Shown: piece after piece, positions 12,036 through 23,884 of the stretch | Numbering within the stretch: position 1 is the first letter of the stretch | Layout: each line of letters opens with the position of its first letter | From: Elymus sibiricus | Taxonomy: Eukaryota > Streptophyta > Magnoliopsida > Poales > Poaceae | Length of the DNA: 64,000 nt | Reading direction: 5' to 3' | Assembly: GCA_039707655.1 (NCBI GenBank) | Contig: CM077666.1 | Span: 282,709,166-282,773,165, forward strand | The notes under the pieces: generated by a model | The model's database searches: none | What the model saw: the letters and a program-made list of their open reading frames with translations, nothing else | What the model was told of the DNA's origin: nothing | Program-made: the position numbers and the translations under genes

Positions 12036-13591
12036 ATGGATGGTATCAGAGTAGCTAGGCTGACCATAGGTTAGCCTAGCCAGACTTCATTGTCTTGTGC
12101 TCAGTAGAAAGCCCAGATGGATTTCAGCCATCTTTGCCACCTGGCATGGCTACTATTGATCATAAGGCAACCCCATAGGTCTTCGTCTCCATCAGACCCC
12201 AACTCTCGTGGCCTTTGCCTCCGGTGTGAAACGCTCGCACCGGGCAACAACCCGTGAGCCTTGAAACCCCTAGGTAAACTAGATATCCTTACCCTGCTTG
12301 TTAGCTATGGCATTTCTCTTCTTACTCTAGTTTCCTTTGGGAAACGCTTATAAATTCTATCTCTCTTCGACAACCTTAGGATCATTGACTAAGCCATTTT
12401 GGCTATGGTCGTGCGTCGAGTATGATGTTCCCTAAGGAAGTAGTAGGAGCTTGACACCAGTGCTACCAGGAGCATTGTGTGGTTTCGCTTCTAAATCCTT
12501 AGAGGTGCATCGAGTGCGCTAGGCTAGTTATACTAGTGGATCCTCGGCCATGTGTGTAAGGTCCGCAAAATTTGAGATTTATTTGTTTTTTTGGTTTTCG
12601 CGGTTCTTGTTTCTTTTGTCGGTTCCGTTTTTTGCTCCGACTGGATCCATCTGCAAGTGCCGTCAAGAAGACCAGCATACAACTAGGATAATACCCAATA
12701 ATCCAGATTCAACAAAAGTCAAGCCATGCCAACTGCCTGATATTCAGAACATTAACCTTGGATCTGTCAAGAATGAAGAATGGGTCAGAAGCAAAATATG
12801 TGTGCAACAGACAAGGCCAGAATATACCTGAGAGAGTTGGCCTCAGAACCATTCATACCTGAGGAGCAGTCAAATGAGCTACCAAGAATAAACACCAGTA
12901 GGGACAAATGATTCCGTCCTCGACACAAGGATTATTTCAGTCAGTGGGGTGAACCTTGAGTCTTTTCTCAGTGGACCCAAGAATCATTTATCACCCACCG
13001 AGGACATATTTCAAGAATGTGAATGAGCCAAAAGCAGCAACAAAACTCCGATACGTTCGTACAAATTTCAAAGCATATTTTGAAGTTCACCGGAAAAAAT
13101 ACAAAGTTTTCTGGGCACTGTGAACAAGGTCTGCAAGGAATATGGATAAGTTTGCGGTTGCCAGAATCAACGAGAACCTCACATGCTTGGAAGCTCAGCT
13201 GAACCAAAAGGAATTATCTGTCAACTGCTTATTATCGCCTACACCTGGGTTGACTGCAAAGGGTATTCTGAATTAATTAATGACATGAAGTCAGCACTAG
13301 TTGTGCAACCTTTACAGCAACAAGGATCAGACCAACAGAAGACAAGCGATGTGCGCGACCATCAGAATATCTTCAGTCAAGGTATGGCCTATACCAAGTT
13401 TGGCTCCGCTATGGGTAAAATTCTGAATACTTCGAAAGGAAGCCAGAATCGGCCATAGACCCGATTGCATACCCAAGGCTTCTAGAATAAGCAACCCCGC
13501 CATCCTCCGCAAGCCATCAGAAGGGGCTTACGATACCAGACTGCCAATCTTCCTGCATACGTCACTTGGTGAGAAAAGCCTCTGGGGTACG
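12036..13591 (+). other. LARD-like internal domain, left part, with primer site
   Basis: Five bases after the LTR, positions 12041-12051 read TGGTATCAGAG, an iMet-type primer-binding site. The rest has no reading frame above about 95 codons and no recognisable domain. It stops at the GTACG target duplication (13587-13591) of the nested Athila-type element and continues at 23885. Non-coding internal sequence is expected for a LARD-like element. Confidence 0.7.
13587..13591. repeat. Target-site duplication GTACG (left copy)
   Basis: GTACG before the LTR is repeated at 23885-23889 directly after the second LTR. It is a perfect 5-bp duplication, as Gypsy integrases produce, and it shows that the element inserted intact. 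Confidence 0.92.
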
Positions 13592-15116
13592 TGATACGTC
13601 CATTTTGCATCATGCTTTTATATTGATATTTATTGCATTATGGGCTGTTATTACACATTTTGGTACAATACTTATGCTTTTTCTCTCTTATTTTATAAGG
13701 TTTACATGAAGAGGGAGAATGCCGGCAGCTGGAATTCTGGACTGGAAAAGGAGCAAATCTGAGAGACCTATTCTGTACAACTCCAAAAGTCCTGAAAAGT
13801 TACGGAGAATTATTTTGGAATATATAAAAAATATTGGGCGAAAGAAATACCAGAGGGGACCCACCAGGTGCTCACAAGCCAGGGGGCGCGCCCTACCCCC
13901 CTGGGCGCGCCCCAGTGGCTTGTGGGCCCCCTGGCAGGTCTCCGGTGCCCATCTTCTGCTATATGGAGGGTTTTGACCTGGACATAATCATAAGAGAGCT
14001 TTCGGGACGAAGCGCCGCCGTCTCGAGGCAGAACCTGGGCAGAAGCAATCTAGGGCTCCGGTGGAGCTGTTCTGCCGGGGAAACTTCCCTCCCGGAGGGG
14101 GAAATCGAAGCCATCATCATCACCATCGATCCTCTCATCGAGAGGGGGTCAATCACCATCAACATCTTCATCAGCACCATCTCCTCTCCAAACCCTAGTT
14201 CATCTCTTGTATTCAATCTTTGTCTCAAAACCTCAGATTGGTACATGTGGGTTGCTAGTAGTGTTGGTTACTCCTTGTAGTTGATGCTAGTTGGTTTACT
14301 TGGTGGAAGATCACATGTTCAGATCCTTAATGACCATTAATACTCCTCTGATCATGAACATTAATATGCTTTGTGAGTAGTTACGTTTGTTTCGGAGGAC
14401 ATGGGATAAGTCTTGTTATAAGTAATCATGTGAATTTGGTATCCGTTCGATATTTTGATGAGATGTATGTTGTCTCTCCTCTAGTGGTGTTATGTGAACG
14501 TCGACTACATGACACGTCACCATTATTTGGGCCTAGGGGAAGGCATTGGGAAGTAATAAGTAGATTATGGGTTGCTAGAGTGATAGAAGCTTAAACCCTA
14601 GTTTATGCGTTGCTTCGTAAGGGGCTGATTTGGATCCATATGTTTCATGCTATGGTTAGATTTATCTTAATTCCTTTTTTGTAGTTGCGGATGCTTGCGA
14701 GAGAGGTTCATCATAAGTGGGGGGGCTTATCCAAGTAAGGGCAGCACCCAAGCACTGGTCCACCCACATATCAAATTATCAAAGTAACGAACGTGAATCA
14801 TATGAGCGTGATGAAAACTAGCTTGACAGAAATTCACATGTGTCCTCGGGAGCGCTTTGCTTTATATAAGAGTTTGTCCAGGCTTGTCCTTTGCTACAAA
14901 AAGGATTGGTCCACCTTGCTGCACCTTTGCTACACTTGTTACTTGCTATTCGTTACGAAATATCTTATCACAAAACTATCTATTACCGATAATTGCAGTG
15001 CTTGCAGAGAATACCTTACTGAAAACCGCTTGTCATTTCCTTCTGCTCCTCGTTGGGTTCGGCACTCTTACTTATCGAAAGGACTACGATAGATCCCCTA
15101 TACTTGTGGGTCATCA
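13592..15116 (+). repeat. 5' LTR of the complete Athila-type element
   Basis: The LTR starts TGATACGTCC and ends GTGGGTCATCA, 1525 bases. It carries a GC-rich hairpin at 13873-13924 (CACAAGCC / GGCTTGTG outer arms, GGGCGCGCCC inner blocks) about 35-40 bases upstream of a TATA-like CTATATG at 13959-13965. Small frames within it, for example 14857-15177, are chance. Confidence 0.93.
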
Positions 15117-15127
15117 AGACTCTTTTC

Positions 15128-15145
15128 TGGCGCCGTTTCCGGGGA
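15128..15145 (+). promoter_or_regulatory. Primer-binding site (tRNA-Asp type)
   Basis: TGGCGCCGTTTCCGGGGA, 11 bases inside the LTR end, matches the complement of the plant tRNA-Asp 3' end except for one base (T where the related element at 48506-48523 has G). Confidence 0.8.
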
Positions 15146-15221
15146 GTGAAGCGCTCTTGGTAAGTGGAAATCGGTAAGGAAAAATTTATATAGTGTGCTG
15201 AAATTTACTGTCACTTGTTAC

Positions 15222-18200
15222 TATGGAAAATAATCCTTTGAGGGCTTGTTCGGGCATCTTCACCTCGACCGGAAGCACAAAGATTTTCTCCTCAATGCAC
15301 TGAACCTACTGAAAATATTTATTATGAAATTCCTTCGGGTATGATAGAGAAACTGCTAGCTAATCCTTATGCAGGAGATGGAACACTACATCCTGATTTG
15401 CATCTAATCTATGTGGATGAAGTTTGTGGATTATTTAATCTTGCAGGTTTGCCCGAGGATGATGTCAAGAAGAAGTTCTTTCCTTTATCTTTGAAGGAGA
15501 AGGCATTGACATGGTATAGGCTATCTGATGATATTGGATCATGGAACTACAACTGATTGAAATTGGAATTTCATCAGAAGTTTTATCCTATGCATCTGGT
15601 TCATCGTGATTGGAATTATATTTATAATTTTTGGCCTCGTGAAGGAGAAAGTATTTCTCAAGCTTGGGGGAGGCTTAAGTCAATGTTATATTCATGCCCC
15701 AATCATGAGCTCTCAAGAGAAATTATTATTCAGAATTTTTATGCTCGGCTTTCTCATAATGATCGATCCATGCTCGATACTTCTTGTACTGGTTCCTTTA
15801 TGAAGAAGGATGTTGAATTCAAATGGGACTTATTGGAAAGAATTAAATGCAACTCTGAAGATTGGGAACTCGACGAAGGTAAGGAGTCAGGTATAAACCA
15901 TAAGTTTGATTGTGTTAAATCCTTCATAGACACCGATGCTTTTCGTGAATTTAGCACTAAATATGGACTTGACTCTGAGATAGTAGCTTCTTTCTATGAA
16001 TCGTTTGCTACTCATGTTGATCTCCCTAAGGAGAAGTGGTTTAAATATCATCCTACCATTGAAGTTAAAGTAGTTGAACCTATTAAAGTTGAAGAAGAAA
16101 CTATTATTTATAACGTTGATCCTGTTATTCCTGCTGCTTATATTGAGAAACCACCTTTTCCTGTTAGAATAAAGGAACATGCTAAAGCTTCAACTGTGGT
16201 TCATAAGAGTTATACAAGAACACCTAAAACCCCTGAACAAATCAAAGTTAAACCTAGTATTGCTATGGTTAAAGATCTCTTGATTGATAATATTGATGGG
16301 CATGTTATTCATTTCTGTGATGAAGCTGCTAGAATTGCTAGACCTGATACTAAAGATAAACATAGACCTATTGTTGGCATGCCTATTGCTTCTGTTAAAA
16401 TAGGAGATTATTGTTATCATGGCTTATGTGATGTGGGTGCTAGTGTGAGTGCAATTCCCTTTACTTTATATCAAGAAATCATGAATGATATTGCACCAGC
16501 TGAATTGGAGGAAATTGATGTCACCATTAAGCTTGCTAATAGAGATACTATAACACATATTGGGATTGTTAGAGATGTTGAAGTCTTGTGTGGGAAAATA
16601 AAATAACCTAATGATTTTCTTGTTCTTGGTTCCCCACAAGATGATTTTTGTCCCATTATATTTGGTAGACCTTTCTTGAATACTGTTAATGCTAGGATAG
16701 ATTGTGAGAAAGAAACTGTTATTGTAAGTTTTGGGGATGTGTCTCATGAGTTTAATTTCTCTAAATTTCGTAGACAACCCCATGATAAAGAATTGTCGAG
16801 TAATGATGAAATTATTGGTCTTGCTTCTATTGCTATGCCTCCTACTGATCCCTTAGAACAATATTTGCTAGACCATGAAAACGATATGCATATGAATGAA
16901 AGGAATGAAATAGATAAGATTTTCTTTGATCAGCATCCTATTTTGAAACACAACCTGCCTGTTGAAATACTTGGGGATCCTCCTCCACCCAAGGGTGATC
17001 CCGTGTTTGAGCTTAAACAATTACCGGATACTTTGAAATATGCTAATCTTGATGAAAAGGAGATATATCCTGTTATTATTAGTGCTAACCTTTCAGAGCA
17101 TGAAGAAAAAAGATTATTGAAAACTCTGAGGAAGCACCGTGCTGCTATTGGATATACTCTTGATGATCTTAAGGGCATTAGTCCCACTCTATGTCAGCAT
17201 AAAATTAATATGGAGCCTGATGCTAAACCAGTTGTTGATCACCAACGACGGTGAAATCCTAAAATGAAAGAAGTGGTAAGAAATGAAATATTAAAGCTTA
17301 TGGAGGCAGGTATAATTTATCCTATTGCTGATAGTAGATGGGTTAGTCCCGTTCATTGTGTCCCTAAGAAGGGAGGTATTACCGTTGTTCCTAATGATAA
17401 AAATGAATTGATCCCGCAAAGAATTGTAACAGGATATAGAATGGTAATTGATTTTAGGAAATTAAATAAAGCTACTAGAAAAGATCATTACCCTCTACCA
17501 TTTATTGATCAAATGCTAGAAAGACTATCCAAACACACACACTTCTGCTTTCTAGATGGTTATTCTGGTTTCTCTCAAATACCTATGTCAAAAGAGGATC
17601 AAGAGAAGACCACTTTTAATTGTCCTTTCGGTACCTTTGCTTATAGACGTATGCCTTTTGGTTTATGCAATGTGCCTGCTACCTTTCAAAGATGTATGAT
17701 GGCTATATTCTCTGACTTTTGTGAAAAGATTGTTGAGGTTTTCATGGATGATTTCTCCGTTTACGGAACTTCTTTTGACAATTGCTTGAGCAACCTTGAT
17801 CGAGTTTTGCAGAGATGTGAAGAAACTAATCTTGTCTTGAATTGGGAGAAGTGCCACTTTATGGTTAATGAGGGCATTGTCTTGGGACACAAAATCTCCA
17901 AAAGAGGTATTGATGTTGATAAAGCTAAAGTTGATGCTATTGAAAAAATGCCGTGCCCTACGGATATCAAAGGTATAAGAAGTTTCCTTGGTCATGCTGG
18001 TTTTTATAGGAGGTTTATTAAAGAATTCTCTAAGATTTCTAGGCCTCTCACTAATCTTTTGCAAAAAGATGTTCCATTCATTTTTGATGATGATTGTGTA
18101 GAAGCATTTGAAATTCTTAAGAGAGCCTTGATTACTGCACCTGTTGTTCAACCACCTGATTGGAACCTACCCTTTGAAATTATGTGTGATGCTAGTGATT

Positions 18201-19944
18201 ATGCTGTTGGTGTTGTTCTAGGACAAAGAGTTGATAAGAAATTAAATGTTATCCATTATGCTAGTAAAACTCTAGACAGTGCTCAAAGAAACTATGCTAC
18301 CACTGAAAAGGAATTTTTAGCAGTTGTGTTTGCTTGTGATAAGTTCAGACCTTATATTGTTGATTCCAAAGTAACTGTTCACACTGATCATGCTGCTATT
18401 AAATATCTGATGGAAAAGAAAGATGCTAAACCTAGACTTATAAGATGGGTTCTTCTGCTACAAGAATTTGATTTGCATATTATTGATAGAAAGGGTGCTG
18501 AGAACCCCATAGCAGACAACTTGTCTAGGTTAGAAAATGTTCTTGATGACCCACTACCTATTGATGATAGCTTTCCTGATGAACAATTGGCTATCATAAA
18601 TGCTTCACGTAATGCTCCATGGTATGCTAATTACATTGTTGCTAAATTTATACCACCTTGTTTCACATACCAACAAAAGAAAAAGTTCTTCTATGATTTA
18701 AGACATTACTTTTGGGATGATCCACACCTTTATAAAGGAGTAGATGGTGTTATTAGACATCGTGTACCTGAGCATGAGTAGGAACAGATCCTACACAAGT
18801 GTCACTCCGAGGCCTACGGAGGACATCACGCTGGAGATAGAACTGCACACAAGGTATTACAATCTGGTTTTTATTGGCCTACTCTCTTCAAGGATGCTCG
18901 TAAGTTTGTCTTGTCTTGTGATGAATGTCAAAGAATTGGTAATATTAGTAGACATCAGGAAATGCCTATGAATTACTCTCTTGTTATTGAACCATTTGAT
19001 GTTTGGGGATTTGATTATATGGGACCTTTTCCAAAGTCCAACAGGTATACTCATATTCTAGTTGTTGTTGATTATGTTACTAAGTGGGTAGAAGCTATTC
19101 CAACTAGTAGTGCTGATCATAACACTTCTATTAAAATGCTTAAAGAATTATTTTAACTAGATTTGGAGTCCCTAGATATTTAATGACTGATGGTGGTTCA
19201 CACTTTATTCATGGTGCTTTTCGTAAATTGCTTGCTAAGTATGATGTTAATCATAGAATTGCATCTCCTTATCATCCTCGGTCTAGTGGTCAAGTAGAAT
19301 TAAACAATAGAGAAATTAAATTGATCTTGCAAAAGACTGTTAATAGATCTTGAAAGAATTGGTCTAAGAAACTTGATGATCCATTATGGGCTTATAGAAC
19401 TGCTTACAAAAACCCTATGGATATGTCTCCGTATAAAATGGTTTATGGTAAAGCATGTCACTTACCTCTAGAACTAGAACATAAAGCTTATTGGGCAATC
19501 AAAGAGCTCAATTATGATTTCAAACTTGCTGGTGAGAAGAGGTTATTTAACATTAGCTCACTTGACAAATGGAGAACCCAGGCCTATGAGAATGCCAAGT
19601 TGTTTAAAGAAAAAGTTAAGAGATGGCATGATAAAAGGATACAAAAGCGTGAATTCAATGTAGGTGATTATCTCTTGCTATACAATTCTCGTTTAAGATT
19701 TTTTGCAGGAAAACTTCTCTCTAAATGGGAAGGGCCTTACAGTATCGAGGAAGTGTACCGTTCCGGTGCCATCAAGATCAACAACGCTGAAGGCACAAAT
19801 CTGAAGGTGGTAAATAGGCAAAGAATCAAACATTATATCTCAGGTACTCCCATAAATGTTGAAACCAATATTATCAATACCATAACTCCGGAGGAGTACA
19901 CTAGGGAGACCTACCAGAACATTTCACACTCCGAAAAGGAATAG
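15222..19944 (+). pseudogene. Athila-type gag-pol polyprotein, disrupted
   Basis: One long frame spans gag and pol. The likely start is the ATG at 15222 (MENNPLRA), followed by a frameshift near 15250. Gag shows ALTWYRL and YNFWPREGES; the protease motif LCDVGASVSAIP is at about 16424-16460. RT has [25 protein letters not shown] and FMDDFSVYG (17741-17767). RNase H has [12 protein letters not shown] and TDHAAIKYL. Integrase has its HHCC finger at about 18797-18940 and core acidic residues near 19013, 19186 and 19293. Breaks are in-frame stops at 15554, 16604, 17252, 18779 and 19351, and a one-base deletion near 19153. The catalytic residues are still legible, so decay is moderate, but no functional polyprotein can be made. 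Confidence 0.92.
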
Positions 19945-20271
19945 GTATGTGGTACGGTAAGCAAACCGACTCCAAAACTTTTCAATAGCAATTTTTCTCC
20001 ATTTTGGAATAATTAAAAAATTAGGAAAATTTAAAGTAGTCCGAAAAGTGCACGAGGAAGCGACAAGCCAGGGGGGCGCGCCCTACCCCCCTGGGCGTGC
20101 CCCTGTGGCTTGTGGCCACCCCGTGCATCATCCGGACTCCGTTTTCTTGTGGTACACTCCTTTAGGTCGGTAAAAATTCATTATATAATCTCCCGAAGGT
20201 TTTGACCACCGTACCACGGAAAAATCCTCTGTTCCTGTTTTTGTTGTTTTTCCAGACAGATTCAGATCGCC
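19945..20271 (+). promoter_or_regulatory. Non-coding spacer with LTR-like hairpin before the third frame
   Basis: Between integrase and the third frame lies a hairpin at 20063-20113 with outer arms ACAAGCC / GGCTTGT and two GC-rich inner blocks. It is nearly the same as the hairpin in this element's LTRs. An A/T-rich run with TTTTGGAAT precedes it, as in the LTR, and a TATA-like TATATAA follows at 20182-20188. A pyrimidine tract ending in CAG (about 20241-20256) precedes the ATG at 20272. I infer a possible internal promoter or a splice acceptor. Confidence 0.5.
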
Positions 20272-20790
20272 ATGACGTCCCCAAGTGCTTCGAAGGACAA
20301 GTTCTTCAAGAAGGTCATCAATCCCTACCTTGCGGAGGTGCTGCGACACCCTCAAACCATTGAGATGCGTGAGGGGGTGCTGCACATCCGTGATGTTGAG
20401 GGGCCAAAGAAGACCAAAAGCGTGGAAACAAGGCTCGAAGCAGTGGAGCAGCAGGTCTTCAAGTGCCAAGGGATGGTGGAATGCGTACTCAATGCCAATC
20501 ACATGATGATCACGGAGTTCACCCATAAGCACAAGCTAGATGCCAAGGACATTGGGGAGCACATATTTAAGTTTTACGAGAAAATCGAGCATCTCCAAGC
20601 CCAGATCTATGACCTATAAAACCAAAACTGTGAGTATGAATACAGATTTAAGAAAATGAGTTTGGCTGCGGATTTGAGGATCCCGGAGACCCGTTCATCC
20701 TTTTACGATGGTGAGCCTATGCCTTGGAAGACGGAGGACAAGCTTAAAGATCCAACTCCAACATCACCACCTCCGAAGGAAGATAACTAA
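20272..20790 (+). pseudogene. Third reading frame in the env position, function unknown
   Basis: The frame starts MTSPSASKDKFFKKVINPYL at 20272 and meets a stop at 20617-20619. In the same frame it continues (NQNCEYEYRFKKMSL) to a stop at 20788-20790, giving about 172 codons with one internal stop. The middle part is charged and heptad-like (VETRLEAVEQQ, FYEKIEHLQAQIYDL), suggesting a coiled coil. I see no signal peptide or membrane span, so calling it an envelope protein is not justified. The position downstream of integrase matches the extra frame of Athila-type elements. Confidence 0.65.
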
Positions 20791-22360
20791 TCACATGGGT
20801 ATGGGCACTCCCCTTGGCTTATGCCAAGCTTGGGGGAGATGCCCCGGTATCGTATCACCATCACACCTTTTACTTTTATCGTTTTTCTTAGTTCGATCCT
20901 TTCGGTTGCATCTTGATCTAGTAGAATAAAGTTTTTAGGGTGATCTAGTTTTGAGTTTTGCTTTATGTTCCCCCTATATAAGCGAGTCCAAGAGTTATAT
21001 AATAAAAAGTAGTTTTGAGTTGAGGACTTTGCTTGCTTGCTATGATCTTGAGAAAAATAAATAAAAAGAAGCATAGAATAAAAGCAAAGAGTATATATGA
21101 TGAACGTATGGGGAGTGATGACTTCACATATAAAAGGTATGTCGATTGAAATTTGTTGTGAGTCGACAAACATAGTGATTGGTCATTGCTGCAATTAAAA
21201 GGAAGTAATAAAGAAAGAGAGGTTCACATATAAATATATTATCTTGGACATCTTTTATGATTGTGAGCACTCGTTAAAATATTATATGCTAAGAAGTTGA
21301 TGTTGGACAAGGAAGGCAACATAATGAGTTATGTTGGCTTATTTCCGAATACAAGTTATATTGTCATGGATCCTTTAACATGTGACGCTTGCTTCCACCT
21401 CATACTAGCCAAAACGTCCACACCAAGTAGAGATACTACTTGTGCATCCAAACACCCTTAACCCAGTTTTGCCATGAGAGTCCACCATACCTACCTATGG
21501 ATTGAGTAAGATCCTTCAAGTAAGTTGTCATCGGTGCAAGCAATAAAAATTGCTCTCTAAATATGTAAGATCTATTAGTGTGAGGAAAATAAACTTTATA
21601 CAAACTTGTGATATGGAAGAAATAAAAGCGACAGACTGCATAATAAAGTTCTTTATCACAAGAGGCAATATAAAGTGATGTTCTTTTGCATTAAGAGATT
21701 GCGCATCCAACTATAAAAGCGCATGACAACCTCTGCTTCCCTCTGCGAAGGGCCTATCTATTACTTTTACTTTCTAGTACTTACCTTTATGCAAGAGTCG
21801 TGGTGATCCTCACCGCTTCCTTCATTTCGCCTTTTTCTCTTGGCAAGCGTCATGTGTTGGGGAATGATATAGACACGTATATCCACTCGGATGTGGGTGA
21901 TCATGAGTTATTTCTGTTGACATTACCCTTGAGGTAAATAGTTGGGAGGCAAGAATATAAGCCCCTATCTTTCTCTGTGTCCAATTGAAGCTTTGACCTC
22001 ATAAGTACCGCGTGAGTGTTAACAATTATTAAAGACTAAAAGATGATTGAGTATGTGGATTTGCTTTACAAGCTCTTATATTGACTCTTTCCGATGTTAC
22101 GATAAATTGCAATTGCTTCAATGACTGAGATCATAGTTTGTTGGTTCTCAATAGAGTACTTGATTCATACTTCACCTTGTGAATGAATTGTTACTATAGC
22201 ATAAGAGATTATATATCATTGAGTATTGCTGTTATAGAGATGATCATGATGCCCGCATGTCCATATTTTTTTTATCGACACCTCTATCTCTAAACATATG
22301 GACATATTTATCGATTTTGGCTTTCGCTTGAGGACAAGCGAGGTCTAATCTTGGGGGAGT
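20791..22360 (+). other. 3' non-coding region and polypurine tract
   Basis: No reading frame is supported. Three blocks recur in the other Athila-type element of the window: about 21439-21497 (matching 43159-43217), 21736-21762 (identical to 43685-43711), and a hairpin at 22324-22341 (TCGCTTG / CAAGCGA, loop AGGA). The polypurine tract CTTGGGGGAGT (22350-22360) touches the 3' LTR. Confidence 0.75.
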
Positions 22361-23884
22361 TGATACGTCCATTTTACATCATGCTTTTATATTGATATTT
22401 ATTGCATTATGGGCTGTTATTACACATTTTGGTACAATACTTATGCCTTTTCTCTCTTATTTTATAAGGTTTACATGAAGAGGGAGAATGCCGGCAGCTG
22501 GAATTCTGGACTGGAAAAGGAGCAAATCTGAGAGACCTATTCTGCACAACTCCAAAAGTCTTGAAAAGTTATAGAGAATTATTTTGGAATATATAAAAAA
22601 TATTGGGCGAAAGAAATACCAGAGGGGATTCACCCAGTGGTCACAAGCCAGGGGGTGCGCCCTTCCCCCCTAGGCGCGCCCCTGTGGCTTGTGGGCCCCC
22701 TGGCAGGCCTCCGATGCCCATCTTCTGCTATATGAAGGGTTTTGACCTGGAAAAAATCATAAGAGAGCTTTTGGGACGAAGTACCGCCGTCTCGAGGCGG
22801 AACCTGGGCAGAAGCAATCTAGGGCTCCGGCGGAGCTGTTCTGCCGGGGAAACTTCCCTCTCGAAGGGGGAAATCGAAGCCATCGTCATCACCATCGATC
22901 CTCTCATCGAGAGGGGGTCAATCTCCATCAACATCTTCATCAGCACCATCTCCTCTCCAAACCCTAGTTCATCTCTTGTATTCGATCTTTTTCTCAAAAC
23001 CTCAGATTGGTACCTGTGGGTTGCTAGTAGTGTTGATTACTCCTTATAGTTGATGCTAGTTGGTTTACTTGGTGGAAGATCATATGTTCAGATCCTTAAT
23101 GACCTTTAATACTCCTTTGATCATGAACATTAATATGCTTTGTGAGTAGTTACGTTTGTTCCTGAGGACATGGGATAAGTCTTGTTATAAGTAATCATGT
23201 GAATTTGGTATTCGTTCGATATTTTGATGAGATGTATGTTGTCTCTCCTCTAGTGGTGTTATGTGAACGTCGACTACATGACACTTCACCATTATTTGGG
23301 CCTAGGGGAAGGCATTGGGAAGTAATAAGTAGATGATGGGTTGCTAGAGTGACAGAAGCTTAAACCCTAGTTTATGCGTTGCTTCGTAAGGAGCTGATTT
23401 GGATCCATATGTTTCATGCTATGGTTAGATTTATCTTAATTCCTTTTTCGTAGTTGCGGATGCTTGCGAGAGAGGTTAATCATAAGTGGGAGGCTTGTCC
23501 AAGTAAGGGCAGCACCCAAGCACCGGTCCACCCACATATCAAATTATCAAAGTAACGAACGTGAATCATATGAGCATGATGAAAACTAGCTTGACAGAAA
23601 TTCCCATGTGTCCTCGGGAGCGCTTTGCTTTATATAAGAGTTTGTCCAGGCTTGTCCTTTGCTACAAAAAGGATTGGGCCACCTTGTTGCACCTTTGCTA
23701 CACTTGTTACTTGCTATCCGTTATGAATTATTGTATCACAAAACTATCTGTTACCGATAATTTCAGTGCTTGCAGAGAATACCTTACTGAAAACCGCTTG
23801 CCATTTCCTTCTGCTCCTAGTTGGGTTCGACACTCTTACTTATCGAAAGGACTACGATAGATCCCCTATACTTGTGGGTCATCA
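22361..23884 (+). repeat. 3' LTR of the complete Athila-type element
   Basis: This 1524-base LTR matches 13592-15116 with scattered substitutions and ends TCATCA at 23884, directly before the second GTACG. Its hairpin is at 22642-22693 and its TATA-like CTATATG is about 36 bases further on. Confidence 0.93.

Larger units (their letters stand above)
13592..23884 (+). mobile_element. Complete Athila-type Gypsy retrotransposon
   Basis: The element is 10,293 bases with LTRs at 13592-15116 and 22361-23884, flanked by the 5-bp duplication GTACG (13587-13591 and 23885-23889). It has a tRNA-Asp primer site, a gag-pol frame in the order gag, protease, RT, RNase H, integrase, a small third frame and a polypurine tract. 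Integrase after RT makes it Gypsy. The lack of a visible chromodomain and the third frame fit the Athila lineage. By eye the LTRs differ by a few per cent. Structurally complete, it is coding-dead because of several stops and frameshifts. Confidence 0.93.

Noticed and set aside
14793..15177. Open frames of 99-106 codons near the end of the Athila-type LTR
   Set aside because: They cross the LTR boundary and primer site and repeat in part in the other LTR with changes. They are not separate genes.
20272..20790. Third frame as a retroviral envelope gene
   Set aside because: I see no signal peptide, no membrane span and no cysteine pattern. Only its position is env-like.
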